Origin: Pyrinomonadaceae bacterium
GTDB taxonomy: Bacteria; Acidobacteriota; Blastocatellia; Pyrinomonadales; Pyrinomonadaceae
Length of the DNA: 64,000 nt
Direction: 5' to 3'
Assembly: GCA_030841085.1 (NCBI GenBank)
Contig: JAVEDP010000036.1
Span: forward strand, 124,001-188,000
Shown: piece by piece, positions 1 to 9,336 of the stretch
How the letters are laid out: the number at the start of each line of letters is the position of its first letter
How positions within the stretch are numbered: position 1 is the stretch's first letter
Position numbers and translations under genes: made by a program
The notes under the pieces: generated by a model
The model's input: only the letters and a program-made list of their open reading frames with translations
What the model was told of the DNA's origin: nothing
Database searches by the model: none

Positions 1-87
1 CAAGCGGTAGAAACAGTGAATTGGTGACGGCTACGCGTCGCCGGCCCTTAAAAATATTTAGTTGATATAAGAAGCGGAGGAAAAGTT

Positions 88-351
88 TTGTTAGCAATTC
101 AGTTAATGCGCACCGGCGCCAAGAAACGCCCTTCTTACCGAGTGGTAGTGAAGGAAAAACAATCAAAGCGGGACGGCGCCTATCTTGAGAACGTGGGCAC
201 CTATAACCCAACGCAGCAGCCCGCCGAGATTAAACTAAAAATGGATCGTGTCCTTTACTGGCTCGGCAAAGGCGCGCAGCCGACGGATACCGTTGGTCGT
301 TTGATCAAAGCCAGCGACAAGCAACAGGCGCAAGCACAGCCTGAAGCTTAG
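88..351 (+). CDS. rpsP: 30S ribosomal protein S16
   Basis: Small-subunit ribosomal protein that binds 16S rRNA during early 30S assembly. The 87-residue product has the family's N-terminal core (IQLMRTGAKKRPSYRVVV), the NVGTYNP turn and a short Ala/Gln-rich tail, and full family length. The start is a TTG at 88, 7 nt after a GGAGG site at 76-80. It is the first gene of the rpsP-khpA-rimM-trmD-rplS series, whose order is conserved in many bacteria. Bases 1-87 show no gene and probably hold its leader or promoter. Confidence 0.97.
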   Translation: MLAIQLMRTGAKKRPSYRVVVKEKQSKRDGAYLENVGTYNPTQQPAEIKLKMDRVLYWLGKGAQPTDTVGRLIKASDKQQAQAQPEA

Positions 352-374
352 GGTCGAACGACCCGACAAAGAAT

Positions 375-605
375 ATGAAAGAAGCCGTCGAGATGATTGT
401 CAGGGCGTTGGTTGACGACGTTGAGGCGGTTGACGTGCGCGAAGTGAAGCGCGAAGGGGCAACGTTGATCGAAGTTCGCGTGGCTCCCGGGGACATGGGC
501 AAGATCATTGGCAGGCAAGGCCGCACAGTTCGCGCGTTGCGAGCGTTGGCCCACGCCGTAAGTTTGAAGAGACGGCATCGCTTCGTTCTTGAAATTGTGG
601 AATGA
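375..605 (+). CDS. khpA: KH-domain RNA-binding protein KhpA
   Basis: A 76-residue single KH domain of the KhpA/YlqC family, an RNA chaperone-like protein known from other bacteria to affect cell-envelope and division functions. The GxxG RNA-binding loop is visible as GKIIGRQGRT near residue 39, followed by the helix RALRALAHAVSLK. It lies 23 nt after rpsP. Its TGA overlaps the ATG of rimM (ATGA), which suggests translational coupling. Family assignment rests on the motif, the length and the conserved position between rpsP and rimM. Confidence 0.94.
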   Translation: MKEAVEMIVRALVDDVEAVDVREVKREGATLIEVRVAPGDMGKIIGRQGRTVRALRALAHAVSLKRRHRFVLEIVE

Positions 606-1138
606 AATTGGCACGCGAGCAGACTGATGCTGACCTGATCGTCGTGGCGCGCGCCGTTCGGACGCGAGGACTGAAGGGCGAGATTGTTGCCGAACTTTTG
701 TCCGATTTTCCTGAAAGATTCGAGCGCATCTCCGCAGTATTTGCAGTTGGTTCCGGAGAAAAGAAGGCGCTCCAACTTGAAAATCATTGGTTTCAAAATA
801 ATCGGATAGTTTTGAAGTTTGCAGGATACGACGACGTCGAAGCTGCAAAGTCGCTGATCGGATTTGATTTTGCGCTGCCGGAATCGGAACGCATGAAGCT
901 CTCTGAAAATGAGTATTACGACTGGGAACTCGAGGGTTGTTCAGTCGTAATCAAAGATGGTCCAACCCTGGGCATCGTGCGTGGAGTGCTGCGGACTGGC
1001 GGAGTCGAGTTGCTTGCGATCGAAGACGACAGCGCGCGGGAACACCTGGTGCCGATGGTCGAGTCGTTCGTGATCAAGATCGATATCTCGCGCCGTGAGA
1101 TTTTGATCGATCCGCCCGAAGGATTGTTGGAGCTTTAG
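602..1138 (+). CDS. rimM: 16S rRNA maturation factor RimM
   Basis: Assembly factor that binds ribosomal protein S19 and helps mature the 30S head. The N-terminal RimM barrel (about residues 12-95, VVARAVRTRGLKGEIVAELL) is followed by a PRC-barrel domain (about 100-175, containing EYYDWELEGCSVV and LGIVRG). The length of 178 residues is normal. The ATG overlaps the khpA stop by 4 nt. It belongs to the ribosome-maturation operon between khpA and trmD. Confidence 0.95.
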   Translation: MKLAREQTDADLIVVARAVRTRGLKGEIVAELLSDFPERFERISAVFAVGSGEKKALQLENHWFQNNRIVLKFAGYDDVEAAKSLIGFDFALPESERMKLSENEYYDWELEGCSVVIKDGPTLGIVRGVLRTGGVELLAIEDDSAREHLVPMVESFVIKIDISRREILIDPPEGLLEL

Positions 1139-1157
1139 CTAGTCTTGAAAGTCTAAC

Positions 1158-1856
1158 GTGCTGCGTTGCGACATCATCACCATCTTCCCGGATTTCTTTC
1201 GCGAGACGTTTGCTTACGGGATTATTCGCAGAGCGCGCGCGGCTGGACTGGTTGAACTGGAGGCGCACGATCTGCGCCGCTGGACCAGCGACAAGCACCG
1301 CATCGTCGACGATCGGCCATTTGGCGGCGGCGAAGGAATGGTACTAAAGCCGGAACCGATCTTTGCAGCAGTGAGGGAATTAACAGGCGCTGCCAGCCGC
1401 AAAGATTATGCGTCGCAAACGCGCGTAATTCTTTTGTCGCCGCAAGGGCGAGTGTTTACTCAGGCGATGGCCCAGGATCTTTCCCAGCAAACGTCGCACA
1501 TTGTTTTGATTTGCGGTCGTTACGAAGGTGTCGACGAACGAGTTGCCGACGAGTTGGTAACTGACGAAGTCTCAATTGGAGATTATGTGCTATCGGGTGG
1601 CGAGCCGGCCGCTTTGGTCGTCATTGATGCCTTGATTCGTTTGTTGCCGGGTGCGGTCGGGAACGAGAGTTCGACAACCAACGAATCATTTACCGAGAGT
1701 TTGTTGGATTGTCCGCAATACACTCGGCCGCCGGAGTTCTCAGGATTGAAAGTTCCGGAAGTGTTATTAAACGGGCATCATGCAGAAATTGCGCGTTGGC
1801 GGCGTGAGGCGGCATTAAAGAAAACAGAACGCAACCGCCCGGATCTATTGAAATAA
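1158..1856 (+). CDS. trmD: tRNA (guanine-N1)-methyltransferase TrmD
   Basis: SPOUT-class enzyme that transfers a methyl group from S-adenosylmethionine to G37 of tRNA, which prevents +1 frameshifting. The 232-residue product has the N-terminal FPDFF motif, [10 protein letters not shown] and the knotted SAM site ([24 protein letters not shown]). The start is GTG at 1158, giving [14 protein letters not shown], the usual family beginning; no ATG fits. It lies 19 nt after rimM and before rplS, the conserved order. Confidence 0.97.
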   Translation: MLRCDIITIFPDFFRETFAYGIIRRARAAGLVELEAHDLRRWTSDKHRIVDDRPFGGGEGMVLKPEPIFAAVRELTGAASRKDYASQTRVILLSPQGRVFTQAMAQDLSQQTSHIVLICGRYEGVDERVADELVTDEVSIGDYVLSGGEPAALVVIDALIRLLPGAVGNESSTTNESFTESLLDCPQYTRPPEFSGLKVPEVLLNGHHAEIARWRREAALKKTERNRPDLLK

Positions 1857-1880
1857 GTTTCGCGAAAATGGAGTGATGAG

Positions 1881-2276
1881 ATGAACCGACTAGACAGCAT
1901 TGAACAAACACAGTTGCGCAGCAACATTCCTGATTTTCAAGCGGGTGACACGGTCCGCGTGCATGTGCGCATTAAAGAGTCGGAAACGAAAGAGCGTTTG
2001 CAGGCTTTTGAGGGAGTTGTCATAGCTCGCAAACACGGCGGAGCTCGCGAAACAATCACAGTGCGGAAAACCAGTTTTGGCGTCGGCGTCGAACGAATTT
2101 TTCCTTTGCACGCGACCATCCTCGACCACATTGATGTCGTCAAAAGAGGCCGCGTTCGCCGCGCCAAACTTTACTATCTGCGTGGCCTGCGCGGAAAAGC
2201 GGCACGCATCCGCGAGCGCGACACACGTGGCCAGCAGGGCGGCGAGCCCAAGGCCACTGCGGCAGGCAAGAAATAA
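1881..2276 (+). CDS. rplS: 50S ribosomal protein L19
   Basis: Large-subunit protein at the 30S-50S interface. The 131 residues include the typical [24 protein letters not shown] and [12 protein letters not shown] segments and the basic [20 protein letters not shown]. The C-terminal tail (about 15 residues, Gly/Glu/Lys rich) is a lineage extension. The ATG at 1881 has GGAGTGATGAG just upstream. It is the last gene of the operon. The palindromic repeat directly downstream may serve as its transcription end. Confidence 0.97.
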   Translation: MNRLDSIEQTQLRSNIPDFQAGDTVRVHVRIKESETKERLQAFEGVVIARKHGGARETITVRKTSFGVGVERIFPLHATILDHIDVVKRGRVRRAKLYYLRGLRGKAARIRERDTRGQQGGEPKATAAGKK

Positions 2277-2286
2277 CGCTCCGTTT

Positions 2287-2343
2287 GTGGCATAGACTTC
2301 AGTCTGTGCTCCTGGAGCCCGCACAGACTGAACTCTGTGCTAC
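2287..2343. repeat. Dispersed palindromic repeat, family P1, copy 1
   Basis: Two facing arms, each nearly self-palindromic around AGACTTCAGTCT, with the outer sequences GTGGCATAGACTTCAGTC and GACTGAACTCTGTGCTAC. The same design occurs at 16751-16851 and 36585-36642, always between genes. It looks like a REP-type intergenic element. It sits 10 nt after rplS and could fold in the transcript as an attenuating hairpin. Confidence 0.8.
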
Positions 2344-2395
2344 TTTCCGGAACTAGAATCCTTGCCCGTCAACTTTGCCGAGGAGTCTAGAGCGC

Positions 2396-3529
2396 TTGCG
2401 CATAGCAATTGATGCCCACTCAGTTGGGACCGGCCTTGGCGGTAACGAGAGTTATGCGACGAACCTGATCGAGGCGTTGGCCGAAGTCGACAGAATCAAT
2501 CAGTACACAATCTTTGTCACCAAGCGCGAAGCCCGCGACCGCTTCAGCAATCGTTGGCCCAACTTTCAGGTTCGTGCGACCTTGCCGCACACGCCCTTCG
2601 TTCGCATTCCACTGACATTAAGCGCTGAACTTCGCCGCAACCGGGTTGACGTTCTGCACGTTCAATTTACCGCGCCACCACTTTCTCCTTGCCCGGTCGT
2701 TGTCAGTATTCACGACTTATCATTTGAACATCTGCCGCAGACTTTCAAACGCCGCAGTCGCATGCAGCTGCGCCTGACTGTTCGGCGGTCGGCGCGTAAC
2801 GCCGCTCAAGTCATCGCCCTGTCCCAGCACGCTCGAACAGATCTAATTAATACTTATCATTTGCGGCCCGAGCTGGTTAGCGTCGTTCCTTTGGCAGCGC
2901 CGGCGGCGTTTGCGCCGGTCCACGATGACAATGAACTTCAACGAGTTAAACAAACTTACGGTATTGAACGGGATTACATACTGTCGGTCGGCTCGATACA
3001 ACCACGTAAGAACCTGCGCCGCCTTATCGAAGCGTATTCACTCTTGCACCGCGAACGTACTGGAGGTAAGCTCCCCCAACTCGTTTTAGTTGGGAAAAAT
3101 GCATGGTTGTACGATGAAACGCTGCGGTCGCTCAAGGACAGCGATATTAGTGAGTCGATAGTGCTGACCGGATATGTTCCCGAATCCGATTTGCCCGCAT
3201 TATATTCAGGAGCACTTTGTTTCATCTACCCGTCATACTTCGAAGGCTTCGGCTTGCCGCCGCTCGAAGCGATGAAGTGCGGCGCCCCCGTCATCGTGGG
3301 CAACAAAACAAGCTTGCCTGAAGTCGTCGGTGATGCTGCGTTGATGATCGATCCGTTTGACGTCAACGACATGGCTGCCGGGATTAAGAGGGTAATAACC
3401 GACGCAGACTTTCGCGCGGATCTCCGCGTCAAAGGATTGGAACGCGCGAAACAGTTCGACTGGAAAGAGACTGCGAGACAGACTCTTGCGGTGTATGAGA
3501 AGGCATTCTCTTTAAGACGGGTCACTTAG
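2396..3529 (+). CDS. Glycosyltransferase family 4 protein
   Basis: GT-B fold retaining glycosyltransferase that moves a sugar from a nucleotide-sugar to a glycan or lipid acceptor; the substrate cannot be told from sequence. The N-terminal domain begins IDAHSVGTGLGGNESYATNL. The C-terminal nucleotide-sugar domain has ILSVGSIQPRKNLRRLIEAY, the PSYFEGFGLPPLEAMKCG donor-site motif and a conserved E. TTG at 2396 is preferred because AGGAG (2381-2385) lies 10 nt upstream and MRIAIDAH is the usual family beginning. A TTG at 2375 in the same frame is the alternative. It is 28 nt from the next glycosyltransferase, so probably co-transcribed. Confidence 0.9.
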   Translation: MRIAIDAHSVGTGLGGNESYATNLIEALAEVDRINQYTIFVTKREARDRFSNRWPNFQVRATLPHTPFVRIPLTLSAELRRNRVDVLHVQFTAPPLSPCPVVVSIHDLSFEHLPQTFKRRSRMQLRLTVRRSARNAAQVIALSQHARTDLINTYHLRPELVSVVPLAAPAAFAPVHDDNELQRVKQTYGIERDYILSVGSIQPRKNLRRLIEAYSLLHRERTGGKLPQLVLVGKNAWLYDETLRSLKDSDISESIVLTGYVPESDLPALYSGALCFIYPSYFEGFGLPPLEAMKCGAPVIVGNKTSLPEVVGDAALMIDPFDVNDMAAGIKRVITDADFRADLRVKGLERAKQFDWKETARQTLAVYEKAFSLRRVT

Positions 3530-3556
3530 TAGACAAGGAACTACGCAAATCGTTTT

Positions 3557-4720
3557 ATGCGCATCGCCATACTTGGAACACGCGGCATACCGGCAAGCTA
3601 TGGAGGCTTCGAGACATTCGCCGAGCACTTGTCAACCCGCTTGGTTGAGCGCGGCCATGAAGTCACTGTTTATGGTCGGGCGCACTACGTCTCACCCCGA
3701 CAACTTGAATACCATGGCGTCCGCCTCAAAGTCCTGCCGACCATTCGCCACAAGTATTTCGATACTGTGGTCCATTCGTTTCTTTCCGCGGTCCATGCCG
3801 TGTCAGCCAGATTTGATGTGGCGCTGATATGCAACGCGGCCAACGCACCCTTCGCACCCATTCTGCGGTTCACCGGTACTCCAGTTGTCCTGAATGTTGA
3901 TGGTCTTGAACACAAACGGAAAAAATGGGGGTGGCTGGGACGTCGCTATTATTTGTTAGCCGAACGTCTGGCAACAATCCTCCCAAACGCAACCGTAACA
4001 GACGCGCAAGTCATTCACGATTACTACCTGGCGCGTTACAACGCACCATCAACAATGATTGCCTACGGCTCAGAAGTTGAGCGCCGGCCCGATCGTACCG
4101 CCGTACGCCGTTGGCGAGCCGAGCCAAACCGGTATGTTTTGTATGTGTCTCGCCTTGAGCCAGAGAATAATGCCCGTTTGGTCATAGAAGCTTTTAAGAA
4201 AGTTCGCACTGCCTATCGTTTGCTGATCGTAGGCGACGCGCCATATGCACGCGATTACATTCAGGACTTGAAAGCGCGTGCCCGCGGGGACAAGCGAATT
4301 ATTTTTACCGGGTTTGTTTTTGGACAGGATTATCGGGCGCTGCAACAAAATGCTTATTGCTACGTGCATGCCACTGAAGTAGGCGGCACGCATCCGGCTT
4401 TGCTTGAAGCGATGGGCTATGGCAACTGTGTGTTGACGTTGGCTACACCGGAAAACATCGAGGCCATCGGCGACGCTGGTATTGCTTATGCGGACGAGGC
4501 TGATTTGACTGAGAAGTTACAAAAGGTTTTGCGAGATGGCTCGCTGGTGCAGAGTTATCGTCACCGGGCACAACAGCGCGTGCAGAAATTCTATGACTGG
4601 GAGCGCGTCGTCGATGAGTATGAACAACTTTTTAGCAAAATAACTGGCATCAATGGCTCTTTGGATCCCGGCGTCGTTGCGGCAAGCGAAACCGCAAACG
4701 TTGCCGTCATGCCAAAGTAG
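3557..4720 (+). CDS. Glycosyltransferase with DUF1972 N-terminal domain
   Basis: The 387-residue GT-B protein opens with MRIAILGTRGIPASYGGFET, the mark of DUF1972 glycosyltransferases (many are rhamnosyltransferases of capsule or O-antigen pathways, known from the family). The C-terminal GT1/GT4 domain shows YVLYVSRLEPENNARLVIEA and the donor-site stretch EVGGTHPALLEAMGYGNC. With the preceding gene it forms a two-gene surface-polysaccharide unit, although no other polysaccharide genes lie nearby. The acceptor is unknown. The final ~25 residues (after LFSKITG) are low-conservation tail. Confidence 0.9.
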   Translation: MRIAILGTRGIPASYGGFETFAEHLSTRLVERGHEVTVYGRAHYVSPRQLEYHGVRLKVLPTIRHKYFDTVVHSFLSAVHAVSARFDVALICNAANAPFAPILRFTGTPVVLNVDGLEHKRKKWGWLGRRYYLLAERLATILPNATVTDAQVIHDYYLARYNAPSTMIAYGSEVERRPDRTAVRRWRAEPNRYVLYVSRLEPENNARLVIEAFKKVRTAYRLLIVGDAPYARDYIQDLKARARGDKRIIFTGFVFGQDYRALQQNAYCYVHATEVGGTHPALLEAMGYGNCVLTLATPENIEAIGDAGIAYADEADLTEKLQKVLRDGSLVQSYRHRAQQRVQKFYDWERVVDEYEQLFSKITGINGSLDPGVVAASETANVAVMPK

Positions 4721-5096
4721 CAAAATTTCAGCACGCAAAATCAGCAACGCAAAAGAGGACGCCCCGCTCAATCAATTAAGATTGGCGGGGCAAAATTTTC
4801 CGGCAGGTTCGGGTAAATACAGGTGGCGTTGGCAAAGAACTGAGAATCGTCACTTACGGCCGATCCCGTCAAGTAGGCAGTGCGTCTTGCGGGTGAGATA
4901 AAGCCCTTGCGGCCAGAAATAAACTTAAAAAGCCGCTTTCTTCGAAACCCGGCGCGTGAAACTTCGTCTGGGTCAAAAACTAATGTCAATTAACAGTGTG
5001 AAATTACACTGAAACTTCGTGACATGTCAAGCACAATATCAAATCTTTTGTAACAATTTCACTAAAGCGGCTATTTTGTTGAGCGCCGCTGAATGG
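4721..5096. other. Intergenic region without a recognised gene
   Basis: These 376 bases lie between the convergent ends of the glycosyltransferase gene and the minus-strand gene at 5097. A strong hairpin occupies 4761-4791 (separate entry). The remainder shows no open frame with a ribosome site, no tRNA-like cloverleaf and no match to the repeat families seen elsewhere in the window. Confidence 0.6.
4761..4799 (+). terminator. Hairpin terminator after the glycosyltransferases
   Basis: GCCCCGC at 4761 pairs with GCGGGGC ending at 4791, with an inner CAATC/GATTG stem around AATTAA. AAAATTTT follows. The stem is long, but the T run is only four, so it is likely a factor-independent terminator of moderate strength between convergent genes. 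Confidence 0.6.
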
Positions 5097-6329
5097 TTAA
5101 TGACCTTCTCGCGCCTGCAACAGTCGTACGGCTTGGCGTCGCACGGCTTCAGATACGTTGCGATTCTGCGAGAGATTTTGTAGGTCCTTAGTGCGGATTC
5201 GTGGCAGTGTGCTAATGACCGCAGGAATCGGCGTACGCGGATTGCGCACCAGGTTATGAATGATGCTATAGGATCGCGCCCACGCGCGATTCATTCCAAT
5301 CAATCGCAACACTTCCTCGGCCACGGTTCGCATGGTGGCAATGTTTTCTACTTCTTGATCGGTGACTCGAGGGTTATTGATTACAGCAGTCGCGACTACT
5401 TTGTTTGAGTCTCGAATCAGAATGCTGCGCGCCTCGCGATCGCCCTTCATGGCCAGCTTCATTCGATCCTTAACATTCATAAACATGATGCGACGAATTA
5501 ATGTGACTCGCTCAGCAGGCACTTCGCCCATCTCAACACGTTCATATTCAACGACTCGCTTAAAGTTTGCGGCATGCTCCTCGGGGGTCTCATCCGCCAA
5601 CTCTTCATAGCGCTCAGCCGGGAGCCACGAGTGATCGAGATCGGCATCAGAAACTTCGATATGTTCTGCAATCAACCACGCGTCGTCGGCGCTTAACCCA
5701 CGCAGTTCCGCGCTTTCAAAAAATTCAGCCGCCGCATTCTTGCCGCGCGCACGCAACTCCTGAGCGATCTGTTGAGCGCCGCGTTCCTTTTCAAAGAACT
5801 CGCGTCTGGTTTCCTGAGCGCGGCGTTCAGCTTCGGTGGAACGAGCTGAATTCGCAAGGATCGCGTCAATAATTTCCGGAAACCGTACGAGTCGCTGTTG
5901 ATTGACTGCGATCAATTCCAAGATTGCGGCGTCAGTAGTCAGGGACGCGACATTGGCTACCGCGCGATCCGGCGTACGGTTGTTAAGCACGATCGCTTCC
6001 TGAAGTGGCCGCTGGGCGACGGCGACAGTGGCCAGGTAATCAAGAACTAACGGCGCCGTATCGGCCGCTTTGGCCGCGATCAGAATGTCGTCTGCTGTTT
6101 GCGACTGCAGAGTCTCCTCGGCTGCGGCGGCGACCTCGGCGTCGTCCGATTGCCTGAGCGCTACCAGAACTTCAAACAAATCCGCCTGCGGTAAAGGCAG
6201 CAGTCCCGAAGCCGCAGCCAGGCGCGCAGTCTGAGGCGCAGTGCCGCCAATGATTGCGCGAACGGTCGGATTTGTGGATGTTATTTCAGTGCTCAAGGCG
6301 AGTAAGGCTGCAAGAAAGCTAGCCCTCAA
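5097..6329 (-). CDS. Alpha-helical repeat (HEAT / DUF2336-like) protein
   Basis: Function not recognised. The 410 residues are almost entirely helical. Solenoid-like segments spaced about 35 residues apart (for example NRTPDRAVANVASLTTDAAI, then NNPRVTDQEVENIATMRTVA and NPRTPIPAVISTLPRI) resemble HEAT or DUF2336 repeats. The middle (about 175-260) is charged, with EEFF-type and Glu-rich stretches. No signal peptide or catalytic motif is visible, so a cytoplasmic scaffold is the likeliest reading. The longest frame starts at a TTG (6329). Another in-frame TTG lies at 6296 and neither has a good ribosome site, so the start is uncertain. The protein encoded at 19322-19930 has a similar composition but no clear homology. 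Confidence 0.7.
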   Translation of the reverse strand: MRASFLAALLALSTEITSTNPTVRAIIGGTAPQTARLAAASGLLPLPQADLFEVLVALRQSDDAEVAAAAEETLQSQTADDILIAAKAADTAPLVLDYLATVAVAQRPLQEAIVLNNRTPDRAVANVASLTTDAAILELIAVNQQRLVRFPEIIDAILANSARSTEAERRAQETRREFFEKERGAQQIAQELRARGKNAAAEFFESAELRGLSADDAWLIAEHIEVSDADLDHSWLPAERYEELADETPEEHAANFKRVVEYERVEMGEVPAERVTLIRRIMFMNVKDRMKLAMKGDREARSILIRDSNKVVATAVINNPRVTDQEVENIATMRTVAEEVLRLIGMNRAWARSYSIIHNLVRNPRTPIPAVISTLPRIRTKDLQNLSQNRNVSEAVRRQAVRLLQAREGH

Positions 6330-6440
6330 CGAAAGTATCTAATTCACCGAGTGATTGTCTATAGAATTTTCAGCGTTCCGGGGAGCCGAATTTCTGGAGT
6401 TTCAATCAGGCAGGTTGCGGGCGCTGTACATAATCATAGA

Positions 6441-9218
6441 TTAGGCAGCAGCGCCGTGGCACTTCTTGTATTTCTTTCCTGAACCGCAGGGGCACGGCTC
6501 ATTCCGTCCGACCTTGGGTTGATCTCGCACCACCGTCTTCACTTTGCCGGCTTCCTCTCCAGCCGCAGCCGCACCCTGATTTGGGCCGGTAAAAGTCATC
6601 GATGTTGAGCGTGCCGGCCGTCGCTGGCGAATCGCTTCGGGTGGCTGTTCAGCTACGACCTGCAGATTGAACAACGATCGAATGGTGCTGGTGTCGATGC
6701 GGTCGAGCATTTCCTGAAACATGTCAAAACTCTGTTTCTTGTACTCAACCAGCGGATCCTTCTGACCGTATCCAACCAAACCAATTCCCTGTTTCAGGTG
6801 GTCCAACGACAGCAAGTGATCTTTCCATTGCGCGTCGATAATGTTGAGCATGATGATGCGTTCATAGGTGCGCATCGCCTCTGGCCCAATCTGTTGTTCC
6901 TTTTCGGCGTATTTGACCTTCAGTTTTTCCCAGATGGCATCCGTGACTTCTTCCGAAGTCATATTCGGTATGTCGATGCCTTCTGCATCCGCGTCAAAAT
7001 CGTAAATAGTTTTGATTTGGATCTTATAGTTCTCAATTTCCCAGTCATCCGGCGAAACATTTGGGTTGAGATACTGCTTAGTCAGATCAGACAAGAGATC
7101 ATACGCCACGCCGGCCTGCGGCGGATCACCCATTAAGTATTCGCGCTGATCGGGCTCTTCCATCAACTGCCGGCGCAAGCCATAGATCGTCTCGCGCTGC
7201 TTGTTCATGACGTCGTCGTACTCAAGCAGGTGTTTGCGCTGTTCGAAGTTGCGGCCTTCCACCGATTTTTGCGCCGACTCTATTCGCTTCGAAACCATCT
7301 TGGATTCGATGGCGACACCCTCTTCCATTCCCAGCCGCTGCATCAATGCCTTAACTTTGTCGCCGGCAAAGATGCGCATCAAGTCGTCTTCAAGCGATAG
7401 GAAAAAGCGCGACGAGCCTGGATCGCCCTGGCGACCGGCGCGCCCGCGAAGCTGATTGTCGATGCGCCGCGACTCATGTCGCTCCGTGCCCAGGATATGT
7501 AGCCCGCCGATGTTCACTACCTCTTTGTGCTCTGCTTCGACAATTCGTTTGGCGCGTTCGAACGCTTGCGCCCATTCCTGTTCACTCGCCTCATCCGGAT
7601 CGACTTCTTCCTGTTTGAGAAACTCGCGCGCCATAAAATCCGGATTGCCGCCGAGCAGAATGTCCGTACCGCGGCCCGCCATGTTGGTGGCAATCGTCAC
7701 TGCGCCTTTGCGACCTGCCTGCGCCACAATTTCCGCTTCGCGCTCGTGAAATTTCGCATTCAAAACGTTATGCGGCACCGCTTCGCGTTGCAGCCGGCGC
7801 GCAATGAGTTCGGAGTTTTCAACAGAAACAGTACCAACCAGCGTGGGTTGGCCACGATCGTGGCACTCCTTAATCTCCTCAACGACAGCGTTCCACTTAT
7901 CCGGCAGCGTACGATAAATCACGTCGGAAAAATCTTTACGCACCATCGGCATGTGCGTCGGGATAACAATTACGTCGAGTTTATAAGTTGACTGGAACTC
8001 CCCCGCCTCAGTTTCAGCGGTACCGGTCATCCCGGAAAGTTTTTCGTAAAGACGGAAGTAATTTTGCAGCGTGATCGTCGCGAGCGTCTGGTTTTCCTTT
8101 TCAATCTTGACGCCTTCTTTTGCTTCGACAGCCTGGTGCAGCCCGTCCGACCAGCGACGGCCCTTCATCAGCCGGCCGGTAAAGTCGTCGACGATAATTA
8201 CCTCGCCGTCCTGGACCACGTACTGATGATCGAGCCGGTAGAGCGTGTGCGCCTTGAGAGCCTGCTCAACGCAATGCAGCAACTCCATGTTCGAAGGCTC
8301 GTAAAGATTTCCCACTCCCAACAGCCGCTCTGCTTTGTCAACGCCTTCCTCAGTCAGCACCGCGGTGTGTTGCCGTTCGTCGACCAGGTATTCGCCGGTT
8401 TTTACGCCGTCGACTTCTTCGCCTTTGCGAAGCTGCGGAATAATCGCGTCGGCTTTGTAGTACTTGTCCGTCGCCTCATCCGAGGGACCGGAAATAATCA
8501 GCGGCGTGCGCGCTTCGTCGATCAGGATCGAATCCACTTCGTCAACGATCGCAAAGTAATGACCGCGCTGGACACAGGTCGCGAGGTCAAATTTCATATT
8601 GTCGCGCAGATAGTCGAAACCAAACTCATTATTGGTGCCGTAAGTAATGTCTGCCGCATAAGCTGCCTGCCGTTCGAAGTCGTCCATGTCGTTCTGGATG
8701 CAACCGACTTCCAGCCCGAGAAAGCGATGTATCTGGCCCATCCACTCGGCGTCGCGCGAAGCCAGATAATCATTCACGGTAATGACATGAACGCCGCCAC
8801 GACCGGTCAGCGCGTTCAGATAAGCAGGCAACGTAGCGACCAGTGTCTTGCCTTCGCCGGTGCGCATCTCGGCAATTTTGCCCTGATGCAAAACGATGCC
8901 GCCGATCAACTGCACGTCGAAGTGACGCATGCCGGTACTGCGCACACTTGCTTCCCTGACCAGGGCAAAGGCTTCCGGCAGAATCTCATCGAGGGCCTCT
9001 CGTTCAAGGCGCTTGCGGTCCTCGGCGTCGCGAGCGCCAGCCACGGCGGTTTGCAATTGTTGTTTGAATTCAACGGTGCGATTGCGAAGATGTTCGTCTG
9101 AAAGTTTCTTAACGGCAGGCTCCAGCGCGTTGATTTGCGCCACCAGAGGCTCGACTGACTTGAGAAAGCGCTGATTGCTGCTACCAAAAACCTTAGTTAG
9201 TAATTTATCGACAGTCAT
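6441..9218 (-). CDS. secA: Preprotein translocase ATPase SecA
   Basis: Motor ATPase that pushes unfolded preproteins through SecYEG. The 925 residues have all family parts. These are nucleotide domain 1 with [20 protein letters not shown] (Walker A) and [17 protein letters not shown] (Walker B), the preprotein cross-linking domain, nucleotide domain 2 ([26 protein letters not shown]), the helical scaffold (about 620-830), and a C-terminal Cys/His zinc motif [14 protein letters not shown] that binds SecB or ribosomes. The ATG is at 9218. The gene for a TonB-like membrane protein lies 118 nt upstream on the same strand. Confidence 0.98.
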   Translation of the reverse strand: MTVDKLLTKVFGSSNQRFLKSVEPLVAQINALEPAVKKLSDEHLRNRTVEFKQQLQTAVAGARDAEDRKRLEREALDEILPEAFALVREASVRSTGMRHFDVQLIGGIVLHQGKIAEMRTGEGKTLVATLPAYLNALTGRGGVHVITVNDYLASRDAEWMGQIHRFLGLEVGCIQNDMDDFERQAAYAADITYGTNNEFGFDYLRDNMKFDLATCVQRGHYFAIVDEVDSILIDEARTPLIISGPSDEATDKYYKADAIIPQLRKGEEVDGVKTGEYLVDERQHTAVLTEEGVDKAERLLGVGNLYEPSNMELLHCVEQALKAHTLYRLDHQYVVQDGEVIIVDDFTGRLMKGRRWSDGLHQAVEAKEGVKIEKENQTLATITLQNYFRLYEKLSGMTGTAETEAGEFQSTYKLDVIVIPTHMPMVRKDFSDVIYRTLPDKWNAVVEEIKECHDRGQPTLVGTVSVENSELIARRLQREAVPHNVLNAKFHEREAEIVAQAGRKGAVTIATNMAGRGTDILLGGNPDFMAREFLKQEEVDPDEASEQEWAQAFERAKRIVEAEHKEVVNIGGLHILGTERHESRRIDNQLRGRAGRQGDPGSSRFFLSLEDDLMRIFAGDKVKALMQRLGMEEGVAIESKMVSKRIESAQKSVEGRNFEQRKHLLEYDDVMNKQRETIYGLRRQLMEEPDQREYLMGDPPQAGVAYDLLSDLTKQYLNPNVSPDDWEIENYKIQIKTIYDFDADAEGIDIPNMTSEEVTDAIWEKLKVKYAEKEQQIGPEAMRTYERIIMLNIIDAQWKDHLLSLDHLKQGIGLVGYGQKDPLVEYKKQSFDMFQEMLDRIDTSTIRSLFNLQVVAEQPPEAIRQRRPARSTSMTFTGPNQGAAAAGEEAGKVKTVVRDQPKVGRNEPCPCGSGKKYKKCHGAAA

Positions 9219-9336
9219 AATAGTTATCTGTAATCCAGGCGTCTTAAGAACGCGGCCATTAGTCAGTTTTATGCTTTCGGTTCAATTTTAGTTGAGCGTG
9301 AAGAGGCTAGGCAAGCGGAGCGTCTAAGGTGAACCT

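Noticed and set aside
305-848. Open frames on the minus strand opposite khpA and rimM
   Set aside because: They are antisense shadows of conserved genes and have no family pattern or ribosome site.
4721-5096. Hidden tRNA or small gene in the gap
   Set aside because: No cloverleaf arms, no frame over 40 codons with a ribosome site.
8064-9101. A 345-codon open frame opposite secA
   Set aside because: Antisense to the well-conserved SecA; composition reflects complementary codon bias.
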